Below are positions 40,501 to 49,025 of a stretch of DNA of 64,000 bases, piece after piece (the stretch's first letter is position 1; each line of letters starts with the position of its first letter). This DNA comes from Zelonia costaricensis (taxonomy: Eukaryota; Euglenozoa; Kinetoplastea; Trypanosomatida; Trypanosomatidae): NCBI GenBank assembly GCA_030849075.1, contig JASAOO010003551.1, positions 6,254 through 70,253 of the forward strand. The letters are read 5' to 3'. The translations under genes and the position numbers were made by a program. The notes beneath the pieces were generated by a model, which was not told where the DNA came from, did no database searches, and worked only from the letters and a program-made list of their open reading frames with translations.

Positions 40501-42219
40501 CACACCAAAGCCGACCCCCGACGGCTGCAGCGCGCCGAAGCCGCCGGTCGCCTGGCCAAAGCCGCCGCCCATCGACGCGGCCCCCTGCGGCGCGCCAAAG
40601 CCCCCCGCAGCTGCCGGCTGCTGTGGCTGAGCAGCGGCACCAAAGCCGCCGCTACCGCCGAAGCCGGCGGTGCCCCGACCGGCGCCAAAGCCGCCTCCCG
40701 CAGCGGGTGCCTGCGCCGGCTGCCCGAACCCACCCGTCGCTGGCTGCCCAAACCCGCCCGCGGCGGCTGGCTGCTGGGCGGCGGCCCCAAAGCCGCCGGT
40801 CCCCTGCCCGAATCCGCCAGCTGCCGGCTGCCCAAACCCACCCGCGCCCGCGGCGCTGCCGAAGCCGCCCCCAGCTGCCGGTGCCTGCGCGCCGCCGAAG
40901 CCGCCGGTCGCCGGCTGTGCTGCCTGGCCAAAGCCGCCGCCGCCCTGCAACGGCTGCCCGAACCCGCCGGCCGCCGGTTGCGGCGCACCGAAGCCGGTCG
41001 TCTGCTGCTGCGGCTGCTGCCCAAACCCACCTGCAGCGGGCTGCTGTGCGCCACCGAAGCCGGCTCGGACGGGCTGGCCAAAGCCGCCGGCGCCGCCCCC
41101 CGCACCAAAGCCGCCGGCGCCAGCCTGCGGGGCACCACCGAAGCCCGCCGTCCCGCGGCCAGCGCCAAACCCGCCGGCACCCACCGCCGGCGCGCCGCCG
41201 AAGCCGCCTTGCACAGCCGGCTGGCCGAATCCACCGACCGCGGCGGGCTGCCCGAACCCGCCAGCAGCCGGCTGCTGCTGCTGCGTGCCGAAGCCTCCCG
41301 GCGCTGGGGCGCCAAAGCCACCGGTGCCCCGCCCGGCCCCAAAGCCGCCCTGCGCCGCTGGCTGGTTGAAGCCGCCGCCAGCCGCTGCACCGAAGCCGCC
41401 AGCAGCCGGCTGTCCCACGCCAAAGCCGCCGGCCGCGCCACCAGCTGCTTGGTTGAAGCCCCCACCAGCCGCTGCACCGAAGCCACTCGTGCCTCGCCCT
41501 GCGCCAAACGCGCCGGCACCGGCTGCCTGCCCGAAGCCGCCTTGCTGCGGCTGTTGCGGTTGCTGCATCTGGCCGAACCCACCCTGCTGGCCGAAGCCGC
41601 CCGCCTGCTGCTGTCCAAAGGCGCCGGGCTGCTGGCCCTGCTGCCCGAATCCGCCGGCCTGCTGCTGCTGAAAGCCACCTGCCGCGCCGAAGCCACCCAT
41701 CTGCTGCTGCTGCTGCGGCTGCTGACCAAAGCCGCCACCAGCCTGCTGCGGCGGTTGCTGCCCGAACCCACCAACCGCTTGCTGCCCTTGCTGCCCGAAT
41801 CCGCCAGTTGGTTGCTGAGGCGGTTGCTGAAAGCCACCTGCCGGGCCAAAGCCGCCCATCTGCTGCTGCTGCTGCTGCTGCTGCGGCTGCTGACCAAAGC
41901 CGCCACCAGCCTGCTGCTGCGGCTGGCCGAATCCACCGACAGCTTGTGGCTGGCCGAATCCGGCCACCTGAGGCTGCGCGCCGACCTGGACGAAACCGCC
42001 TGCCGCTGGTTGGGCTGGCCGATTAAAGGCGCCGGCTTGTTGGCCGAAGCCGCCTGCCGCTGGTTGGGCTGGCTGTCCGAACCCACCGACTTGGGGCTGC
42101 GCACCGAAGCCGCCGGCCTGCTGTGGCGCCGCGGCCTGGCCGAAGCCGCCCGGCTGCGGTCCCGCCGCAGCAAAGCCGCCAGGCTTATTCTGGTTGAACC
42201 CGCCGCCGAACGTGTTCAT
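37501..42219 (-). CDS. FG nucleoporin of the Nup98-Nup96 type (TbNup158-like)
   Basis: 1572 residues from the ATG encoding MNTFGGGFNQNKPGGFAAAG; the upstream part of the open frame is CA-repeat leader. Residues 1 to about 585 are an FG domain with several dozen G-G-F-G, A-G-F-G and G-G-G-F-G repeats spaced by Gln/Ala/Pro. After a linker, residues about 743-868 look like the Nup98 autoproteolytic domain: YVLEPSLAKLAACSPEELRR, LRFVVSRRDGACEMRFLEPV, then VRLGSDGRVALYPS and GLNVRAEVRV. The family's cleavage motif His-Phe-Ser/Thr is absent; the matching place reads Y-R-L-N-D-V-Q. From about residue 1000 to the end is an alpha-solenoid of the Nup96 kind. In other eukaryotes the two halves separate and form the FG barrier and the Y-complex scaffold. 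Here they probably stay fused. Confidence 0.88.
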   Translation of the reverse strand: MNTFGGGFNQNKPGGFAAAGPQPGGFGQAAAPQQAGGFGAQPQVGGFGQPAQPAAGGFGQQAGAFNRPAQPAAGGFVQVGAQPQVAGFGQPQAVGGFGQPQQQAGGGFGQQPQQQQQQQQMGGFGPAGGFQQPPQQPTGGFGQQGQQAVGGFGQQPPQQAGGGFGQQPQQQQQMGGFGAAGGFQQQQAGGFGQQGQQPGAFGQQQAGGFGQQGGFGQMQQPQQPQQGGFGQAAGAGAFGAGRGTSGFGAAAGGGFNQAAGGAAGGFGVGQPAAGGFGAAAGGGFNQPAAQGGFGAGRGTGGFGAPAPGGFGTQQQQPAAGGFGQPAAVGGFGQPAVQGGFGGAPAVGAGGFGAGRGTAGFGGAPQAGAGGFGAGGGAGGFGQPVRAGFGGAQQPAAGGFGQQPQQQTTGFGAPQPAAGGFGQPLQGGGGFGQAAQPATGGFGGAQAPAAGGGFGSAAGAGGFGQPAAGGFGQGTGGFGAAAQQPAAAGGFGQPATGGFGQPAQAPAAGGGFGAGRGTAGFGGSGGFGAAAQPQQPAAAGGFGAPQGAASMGGGFGQATGGFGALQPSGVGFGVAPAAGGGFGQAPAGAASAAAAAAAPAAGGVNVGRPTDLAFMSLPDYNASPYGNVLLFDSYERPPASKRAAKTGEDDAKAVVPPARRAMHTWMVTQMRVPDDDAPLKQVPASLASSALSPAALKEMLVNPLRLGGGAAAGEPLSARDASAHDSPRRPAATVADVPAANAAAPRCTNPDYVLEPSLAKLAACSPEELRRVLRFVVSRRDGACEMRFLEPVNLVRVDVAAVVRLGSDGRVALYPSGDAPPPSSGLNVRAEVRVHDAAGSTQDEVARYCRDIGATFVGHRHGCLVYRLNDVQSTREAPRARATRPSREGEPLSIIHDEEDGSDGAQSPDVDRSVELVSGGATDMRVAEPPKPAPSRGGALGTTANATAEVRTYVVPPPPPSRRPVVERRSAALATGDFRLPYDLPDMGVTSKCEPFAVRLGAAPRAAEPRVYYVSAQNSIIQRTYAGTGAPLQASARTIRGVLARSARAGWSTAGTVAFPSHAELRDGVDGAGAVPEVTGACAVAATPFPWHKPADAPLARCAVALLRLFVQHTDAAAGETCPLLSIHLHRTKSRTTLSAEKLAVAEKVVEGAVAGAGAAGLTRIELLSTQQTRTVLSLLSALYALPEADEAVPNAVEEARYLTQLRHRNLAAWLKAELASLLDSSVTAVARLSPAEELVQIMLCHKLREARTSARAIANEELARVVRVCGEGNQFGGYVEMAKGGFKNGEEVRQRVVSLLSGKVEPFISVDEYTGIGEDAAGVRAAPTAATWKQLLGIFAFYGCVPDTPAEEIVLAFLDRLRAPSSRHLNPLPPYAERVDGALLQTRRGADLVRRGNTFQDAALLLLEGFAYGAAPPAACLHPHASTYAGADYLVAFVIVAAIRAIELPREQVYRDAETSVLLGMAAQLECSDETWFWALLPLHMIELPANRLDAVRAFCKRNAMRAHEQRQRGGPLAEFHRLVELTRVKAEWLEPVFPPAAEEATAPENMPSVATHAALEKALAKLAIQAW

Positions 42220-42763
42220 CTCTTTCACGCGAGAGAGGATGACGAAACGAGCCGCGTGCGGTCTGTGCACAGCTGCCAGTCCCGCAGCTGTGTGTGATCC
42301 CGGTGTTCGTTTATTTATGTTTGTGTGTGTGTGTGTGTGTTTGTGTGTGCAACTTACTCTACCACACAAGCGCGAGACTGCGGAGATGGTGCAACGAGAC
42401 AAGACGCCGAGCACGCCGCGCGGTGAAAGTGATTTGTTTTGGTGTTGTTCGTGTGGGCGATGTGAGGGATTGTGCGAATACAGAGGGAGACGGATTGACA
42501 GACGAGGTGAAGGTGAGGAGGTGAGAGACAGCAGCGGACGGCTAGCCGCAGAGTGTGTCGCGCATGCTACTCAGCAGCGTACAGGAGGGAGGGCACATGC
42601 CGCGTGGCAGTTGAAGCGGCCGGCATCTACTGGCTGGCTGACGCTGCTCCGCTACGCAGAGGAAAAGGTCAGCGACGCTTTAGCTGCGCACAGCCTTGGA
42701 GTTGCCTGCCACCCGCGCTCCTTTGTGTGTCTTTTGCGTGCGGAAAGAATTCGTGGCTGAGGG
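42220..42763 (-). other. Intergenic spacer upstream of the nucleoporin gene
   Basis: About 540 bases with a CA-type microsatellite 100-130 bases before the nucleoporin ATG. Nothing else is recognisable. Confidence 0.6.
42320..42349 (-). repeat. CA microsatellite (sense) before the nucleoporin gene
   Basis: GT repeats with two TT interruptions on the plus strand, 100-130 bases upstream of the ATG at 42219. It encodes the spurious HTHTHT leader of the longer frame. Confidence 0.75.
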
Positions 42764-43348
42764 CTAGGCGAAGAGAGACGCCATATCAGGCCGCAGTGGC
42801 TGACCCGTCTTCTCCCGCACGTATTCGTCCCAGTGGTCCATCTCGCTGCAGTACGTCTGCCGCGCCCCTGCATACTCGCGCAGTGCGACGCTGTTGCCGT
42901 GCAGCTCGATCAGCTTGTGGTCCACGAGGTCAAAGACAAGAAACACTTTGCTGTCGAACGGCCGGTAGAGGCTCGCCATGGTCGGGGCACCGGTGGCGAT
43001 GCCGCGCGCGGCACAGCAGTCGTCCCAGTGCTGCATCTCGGCGCAGAACATCTGCGGCGACGAGCCGGCCTGCGCGCTGGAGATGCTGGTGACCTGCGTC
43101 ATGCACGACTCCGTGCCGATGGAAAACGTTCGCACGGTGGGCTCCTCGTACGAGGAGGCGAAGAGCTGCTGCATAGCCGGCTTGCCGTCGTTAATGCCGC
43201 GCTCCTGCCGGTAGTCGTCCCAGTGGAGCATCTCGCTGCACAGGCACTGCCGTGGCTCCCCGCGGTTGACTGCCTTGTTTACCAAGGGGAGTGAGATGAC
43301 GTACTGCTCATCCACCGGGAAGCACCGCCCTGTCACTTCAATGTGCAT
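42764..43348 (-). CDS. Small protein of three CxEMxHWD repeats, unknown family
   Basis: 194 residues from the ATG encoding MHIEVTGRCFPVDEQYVI; the longer frame adds 34 residues from a non-ATG start. The whole protein is three tandem copies of a domain of about 60 residues. Each ends with the same pattern: C-[SA]-E-M-x-H-W-D-[DE], then about 10 residues to a Gly, then P-x-M-x(2)-L-[FY]. The copies are CLCSEMLHWDDYRQERG with PAMQQLFA, FCAEMQHWDDCCAARG with PTMASLY, and YCSEMDHWDEYVREKTG with PDMASLFA. The first half of each copy is beta-rich and variable. Conserved Cys, Glu, Met, His, Trp and Asp could form a binding site or a structural core. I do not recognise the family. No signal peptide or membrane segment. 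Confidence 0.85.
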   Translation of the reverse strand: MHIEVTGRCFPVDEQYVISLPLVNKAVNRGEPRQCLCSEMLHWDDYRQERGINDGKPAMQQLFASSYEEPTVRTFSIGTESCMTQVTSISSAQAGSSPQMFCAEMQHWDDCCAARGIATGAPTMASLYRPFDSKVFLVFDLVDHKLIELHGNSVALREYAGARQTYCSEMDHWDEYVREKTGQPLRPDMASLFA

Positions 43349-44089
43349 GGCTGCACACAGGGGGGTCGCCGTGTGGAACTCTTGGGAAGGAGAGCAAAGG
43401 AACTGGAAAGGGGGGAGTGCGGCTGCGGCAGACTTCACGTGGCAATCCACACCTTGGGCGAGCTGCGCGTCTCGGTGCGTGCGTGTACGCTAGAGTCGGG
43501 CCTCGACACAGAGATGCACCCGAAACTTGAAAAGAGGACCTTGGCGTGAAAGCCCAGGCGGTCAACCGGCACAAGAAGGGGGAAGTGCGCAAGAGCAAAG
43601 TACGGCCACATCAACAGGTGAAGAAGGACACAGTGCAGGAGGGGGGTGGGGCACGCTCCACGAGGCGCTCGCTGCGCAGCCGCGCGTCTGCGACTCTCGC
43701 GTGCCCCGCTCGGCTGTGACAGGTGTCGACACGCGCGGCTGCCGTGCACCGCAGCGGTGAGTTTGGGCATGTGTGCTCACGCTGTCGTTGTCATTGTCGC
43801 TGTCGTTTTTTCTTCGTTCCTGTGTGCACAACGGATGTGACAAGACGCACGCGCTGTCCGAGCGTGTGGTGCCAGGTCTTGGTGTCGATACGGAGAGGTT
43901 CGCGTTTGTGCGTGTTACTCGACTTAGGCTCTTTCGAGGCGCTGTGCCGTTGTGGGTGCACAGCTGGAAGGAAGAGTTGTGTGAGCGGGGGGGGACGCCG
44001 TGTGCCTCCGGCACAGAGGTGGTCAGGGCGGAGTGAGGGGGGCGGCCCACTGGGCCCCCGCCGCTACGCCTTCAAATTGTGCTCTTGCT
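43349..44089 (-). other. Intergenic spacer between the AAA ATPase and triple-repeat genes
   Basis: About 740 bases. No repeat of note and no supported gene. Near the triple-repeat start the coding strand has CTTTCC-rich pyrimidine stretches (complement of 43380-43415) that could serve trans-splicing. Confidence 0.6.
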
Positions 44090-46048
44090 TTACTGCGCTG
44101 TGTGCTCCCGCTGGAAGCGTTTCAGCTCGGTGGCGTCGTAGTGAGTGCGCTGAAAGTGCCTTGCCTGCTCAGTGAGGTAGGCGGTCAGGCTGACCGCATC
44201 GTGGACCGCAGCGGGGACGTCGCCACCGGAGTGCTGGAAAAGGGCCAGCAGCGCCTCGGAGCAGAACACCTTGAGGTCTGCACCGCTGAAGCCCTCCGTC
44301 TGCGCCGCGACGGCGTCGGCATCGGCGGCGGTCTTGCACAGCAGCAGTCGCAGGATGGACGCGCGGTCCGCCTGGGTAGGAAGGGGGACGTGCACGAGGT
44401 AGTCGAATCGCCCAGGCCGCATCAAGGCGGGGTCCAGCAAGTGCGGCACATTCGTCGCGCCAACGAAGCAGACGCCACGTGTGTCAGCAAAGCCGTCCAT
44501 CTCCGTGAGCAGCGTCGACAGAAGGCGCACGTTTTCGGCGTCGCGCCCGCCGACGGCGCGCCGCCCACCGAGCACCTCCACCTCGTCGAAGAAGACGATG
44601 CACGGGGCCTGCCGCCGGGCCCGAGCAAACACGTCGCGCAGGTAGCGCTCGCTCTCCCCAACGTACGCGCTCACCACCGTGGCCGAGTCGAGGTAGATGA
44701 GGGAGAAGCTGCCCTCGGAGCAGAGCGCCTTAATGAGCGTCGTCTTGGCACACCCCGGCGGGCCGTAGAGGAGAATGCCGCGCGGTGGCACAATGTTGAA
44801 CCGCCGCATCACCGCCGGCTCCCGCTGCGGCCACACAAGCGCGCGGTGCAGCCGATCCTTGACTTCCGTGAGCCCACCGATATCGGCCCAGTGCACCGCC
44901 TTGAAGGGCAGCACCGACGCCACGCTCGGCTGCCGCGCCGCCTCCAGCGTCTCAGCGCACGTTCGGCCAACAAGGGCGTGAGCGGCATTCATCCAGTCTA
45001 GCGGGGTGCCGCCCCGCACGCTGGCCAACAGCGCTGCCCGCTGCGCCGCACTCGGGAACGAGAAAACGACGTGGAAGCCAAACGCCGCATCGAGCACATC
45101 GGCGGCGCACTCACCGAAGTCGTGGCTGACACACAGCGCAACGACCGAACGAGCGGCCCCACGGCCACTGCCGCCGTCGCGAACAGCTGCGGCGTCGCTG
45201 AGAAGTTTGCGCAAGTGCAGCTGCGCCAGCTCCCGCTCCGCGGCGGCAAAGACGTGCTCGGCAGCGTCAATGAGCAACACCACCGTTCCGGCCCGCCCGT
45301 CGCGCATCGCCGCTGCCGGTGTGAAGCGGCCCGACCAGTTCAGCACGGTGTGCGTGGGAGTGACACTCTCGACGGCGTAGCGCACGGCGCTCGTCACGCC
45401 ACACCCTCGCGGGCCGCGGACAACCACGCCCGTAAACGCGCCGCCCGCCTTGTCGGCGCACGTCAGGTAGCGGACAAGCTGCTCGACCTCGTCGTCGACG
45501 CCGATGGGCCGCGGTGCGGCGGCGGCGCTGTGGCCTCGCGTCGAGTCGTTGAGGCGCACGCGGCAGTCGCAACCGACGTGGGCAATGCCGCGGTAGCCTT
45601 GACGCAGGGTCACCTGGCGCACCGTGTACACGCCGTCAGCCGTGCGCACCTGCGCCCCGACCACGACGTAGTGCCCGATGAGGGCCGCTGCCAGGTGCGC
45701 CGCGGTTGCGCGGCTGTCGCGCCGCGGCCCCTCCAGCGTCACCTCCTTGGCCTCGTAGTGGAAGAGAGGGCACCGAATCGTCATCGCGTGCTCTGCACCA
45801 GCGTGGGGGCGGTACGCCATACCGGCCGGGCTCACCGCACACGCCACCTGCTGCGTCTCGGCGGGGGCGAAGTCCTGTGCTGCCAGGCGCCGCGCATCGG
45901 CGAGGCTGACGCGCACAGATGTCTCCAGCTCGTAGGCGACAGCCGCAGTGAAGACTGGGACGAGCCGACACAGGTAGCACTCGCCCGCCACTTCCACAAA
46001 CCCGCACGGGGAGCGGGCAGAGGCCCAGTTGCCTGGAAGGCGCAGCAT
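44090..46048 (-). CDS. AFG2/SPATA5-like type II AAA ATPase with degenerate first ATPase domain
   Basis: 652 residues from the ATG encoding MLRLPGNWASARS; the longer frame starts at GTG and is not used. There are two AAA domains in tandem. The second is complete: Walker A GPPGCAKTT at 429-437 (Lys435), Walker B CIVFFDEVEVL (Asp488-Glu489), the pore-loop region SAYVGESERYLRDVFARARR, and the arginine-finger block DPALMRPGRFDYLVHVPLP. 'GPPGC[SA]KT' is characteristic of AFG2 (Drg1, SPATA5, SPATA5L1) rather than CDC48, which has GPPGTGKT. The first domain is degenerate: its P-loop reads GPRGCGVTS with Val218 for Lys, and its Walker B reads LLIDAAEH. AFG2 proteins strip Rlp24 from pre-60S particles in the cytoplasm, so a role in ribosome maturation is inferred. 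A PEX6-like role is less likely. Confidence 0.85.
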   Translation of the reverse strand: MLRLPGNWASARSPCGFVEVAGECYLCRLVPVFTAAVAYELETSVRVSLADARRLAAQDFAPAETQQVACAVSPAGMAYRPHAGAEHAMTIRCPLFHYEAKEVTLEGPRRDSRATAAHLAAALIGHYVVVGAQVRTADGVYTVRQVTLRQGYRGIAHVGCDCRVRLNDSTRGHSAAAAPRPIGVDDEVEQLVRYLTCADKAGGAFTGVVVRGPRGCGVTSAVRYAVESVTPTHTVLNWSGRFTPAAAMRDGRAGTVVLLIDAAEHVFAAAERELAQLHLRKLLSDAAAVRDGGSGRGAARSVVALCVSHDFGECAADVLDAAFGFHVVFSFPSAAQRAALLASVRGGTPLDWMNAAHALVGRTCAETLEAARQPSVASVLPFKAVHWADIGGLTEVKDRLHRALVWPQREPAVMRRFNIVPPRGILLYGPPGCAKTTLIKALCSEGSFSLIYLDSATVVSAYVGESERYLRDVFARARRQAPCIVFFDEVEVLGGRRAVGGRDAENVRLLSTLLTEMDGFADTRGVCFVGATNVPHLLDPALMRPGRFDYLVHVPLPTQADRASILRLLLCKTAADADAVAAQTEGFSGADLKVFCSEALLALFQHSGGDVPAAVHDAVSLTAYLTEQARHFQRTHYDATELKRFQREHTAQ

Positions 46049-48876
46049 GGCCGGTGTGCGGGCGGGTGCCACGGAGAGAGCGGCCGAGTTGCACAGGTCT
46101 GACGAGGCCGCTGTGAGCCACCCAAAACGCAGCCTCTTGCGCGGTGCAGCAGACGTGCGCGCAGACGAAAACACGGCTGTGATGGAGAGAGCGCACGGAG
46201 CCGGGGAGGCCCTGACTCAGGCTGGGGACGGGGGAGAGCAGTGGGGAGGCGGGGGGGGGGGAGAGGTGACAGAGGGGGACAGCGCGGTGGGACGGGGGAA
46301 CGCGTGGCGTCGGCACCCCTTTGTCCTACATTGCGGAGCTGGAGTCCACACGAGTCGCTACGCCAGCGCAAACGAGATGGTGGCGAATGGGCTACACCTC
46401 TGGACACTCACCCATGTAGCCCGCAGAGTCCGCGAGGGGCTTGAGAGAAGCGTAGTCACCGGGAGGGAGGGAGAGCCCCGGCCGGGCCGAAGGTGGGGAG
46501 AGGAGGTGCGCAGCAGGAGGCAAAAGAGGTCGCGAGCAGAGGTCACCAAAAGCGCCTGCGCGTACCTGTAGGGCTCCCTTGCATGCGCTTCTTCCACAAC
46601 CGCCGCACGGCTCGCTCTCTCTCTCTGTCTCGCGAGTGGTTACTGAGCTGTCCACATTTGGTTTCAGTTGTTTCCTTCTGTTTGTGCAGCTGCTTTTGGA
46701 AGAGAAGGCGCGGCGTCGCTGCACGGGAGGGAGGGGAGGGCGGTGTGTAGACGCGGCGAAGGAAGCTAAGACAGCACAAGAGAGGGAGGAAGAGAAACAA
46801 GGCAAGGATAGGGGCGTCGGCAGCGCATCGGCAAGAGGGGGGGTTGCAGGCTTTTGCTGTCGCGCCTCGTCCCCAGTGAAGGAGAAATCAGCTGCTGCGT
46901 TTGCCCAGGCACAGGTCCGCAGCGGCTTCATGCCACGCTTCCTTGCGCAGTCCTTGGCAAGGCCATGCGTGGCGCCACGTCCGGTGAGGGAGGGAGGAGC
47001 CATCCACACAGTAGCGACATGCAAGAGGAGGCGCGTTGGAAAGCGAAATGGTTCGACGAAGTGCTGCCGCAGCCGGTGCCCATGCGCGTGCGAGCACAGG
47101 AGAGGAGGCGGCGGTGCACGACGGGGCTTCTCTCGGGACGGAGTGACGGCCGCAGGCCCGCATCATGACCGTCTCCCCGGTGAAGGGCACGAAAGAGGTA
47201 GCGCCACACGCGAACAGAAGAGCGGGGGGACAAGTGCGCAGACAGCAACGGCAGCGTAAATGGCAAGACAAAAAAATGCGATGTCGGCAAGGCAGAGAGA
47301 AGGAGAGGTGGCTGACCTGTTCTGATTGTTGCTTGGGGTGGGTGTATGGACACCGAGGGGCTTGCTGCGGCGCGTACGGGAGGTCGAGGCAGGAAAAGAA
47401 GCCGCTGCAGCCGCAGGACGAGCGCTGGGGCGTGGCCGCCTCGAGCTCGGGGTATTGTGGAGGCAAGAAAGAGTGCGGGGACACCCTGAGCAGGATTGCG
47501 GTGCGCCAGGCGCCGGAGGTGTATTCAGACAGCACGTGAAATCGGAAGGAGAGGATGATGGGGACACGTGCATGGAGGGGGTGGGGAGGTAAAACAAAAT
47601 GGCGCAGGCGTCAAACGCACTCAACGCGCTTCGCCTCGTGGGTGGAGGAAAAAAACAAAAGTGGGGAGGAAAGCAGGGCGACTCTATGTGCGGAACGTAA
47701 AACCGGCGAATGAGAAGAGCAGGAGGAGGGGAGGGGGGACTGCGGTGTGTGATCGGCGGGAGGGAGGGGGGTGAAAGGAGAGGGGGGGGAAAGAAGAAGG
47801 ACAGGCACCGCCCGCCTCCTTGATGACGGCGATCGCCGCCACGCGTGGCGGCCTTCTGGCACACGTGACCATTGGAATAGCAGAGGCAACAGAGGAAGCA
47901 TGGGCTTCTCACATTGCAGTCGATGTGCTATGCGCAGGTGGCACTGGTGGGAAAGGAGGTGTGAGGGGAGTGCCAGAGGTGCAGCGCCAGCACGTACAGA
48001 CACAAGGAAGAGAACAAAGGAGAGCCACAGGAAGCGACGGAGACGCTCTGGCTTCTATTTAAGAGAGGGAGGGGGGGACGCGCAGGGCAAAAACATGTTG
48101 AGCGTCTGTGCTGCGGTGCAGCGCGTGCGCGTGCACGGCGGTGACACCTGGCGCTGGGGTCGACACGGAGGGGGACGCTAAAGGGTAAAAAGTGTGCGGT
48201 GAAGGAAACAAGGTGAAGGAGAGAGAGAGGCTATCTATCAGCGGGAGCGGGTGGCCCCGCTGCAGTCCGTCCCCTGCGTGCGCCGCGGCAGCACGGCGGA
48301 AACCGCCGGGTCACTGCGGACGGAGTCCTCGCCTTCCTCTCTGCACACCTTGGTGCAAGAGGGGCGGACGACACGGAGGTGGGGAGGGGGCGCGAAAACA
48401 CAAAACAAACAAAGACAAAAGTGCAGAGTAGACGTGAAGAAAGCAAAACGCAGGAGCAAGCAAGATCGTGAGGAGGGATGCGCGCGTGAACGTAGAGTAG
48501 AGACGCCATCCACATCGACAGCACGCGGTGCCGAGAAATCGAAAGGTGGGGAAGGGAGGGACGTGAAGGAGAGAGGGAGGGGGAGGGGGGAGAGGGGAGC
48601 ACAGACATCACGGCGGCGGGGCTCCGTTGGCGATGAAAGAAGCGGTGGCGCTGGCCACCTCTTTCCGGATGCCTTTTGCGCCCCGTCCTCCATCCCGGTT
48701 GGTGACTGCGCCGCTGAGGCGCGTTCTATGGAAAGAGAACCAAGTACAGTCGCAGGCGGGAGTAGCAAGTGCGAGTACGACGCTGAATCCAAGCGAGTGA
48801 GCCCCTCTCTGCCAGATCGGCGCCTGCGGGAAGACCGCCGCACCGACTTGCTGCGAGGTTAGCCCTTCCAGGAGTG

Positions 48877-48927
<51 letters not shown>

Positions 48928-49025
48928 GAGAGAAGCGGAGGTGAGAAAACTGTGTCAGTAATGATACAAGACAACGAAAGAAAGGCCGCATGAGTTGAGC
49001 CGCGCGCGCCTAACAGCCGTGCTGC
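46049..49025 (-). other. Long intergenic spacer between the RRM and AAA ATPase genes
   Basis: At 2.98 kb this is the longest gene-free stretch. Near the AAA gene the coding strand has a pyrimidine tract (complement of about 46236-46290). The patch 46850-47165 is of higher complexity. Several minus-strand frames of 120-250 codons are rich in Ser, Pro, Cys and Arg without domains, and I do not call them. The far right end holds the longest microsatellite of the window. Confidence 0.5.
48878..48926. repeat. Long CA microsatellite after the RRM gene
   Basis: About 24 perfect CA units on the plus strand (TG on the coding strand), 100-150 bases after the stop codon of the RRM gene. It is the longest dinucleotide repeat in the window. 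Confidence 0.9.

Noticed and set aside
40670..41671. Plus-strand frame encoding a Pro/Ala/Cys-rich repeat protein
   Set aside because: It is the exact antisense of the nucleoporin FG repeats, whose regularity makes several frames look repetitive.
42220..42414. N-terminal extension of the nucleoporin
   Set aside because: It contains a translated CA microsatellite (HTHTHT). The FG domain begins directly at the downstream ATG.
46049..46174. Longer AAA ATPase starting at 46174
   Set aside because: The first codon there is GTG. The first ATG is at 46048 and is preceded by pyrimidine tracts.
47163..47912. Minus-strand frame of 249 codons in the long spacer
   Set aside because: Composition is Ser/Pro/Cys/Phe-rich from CT-rich DNA, with no domain and several competing frames.
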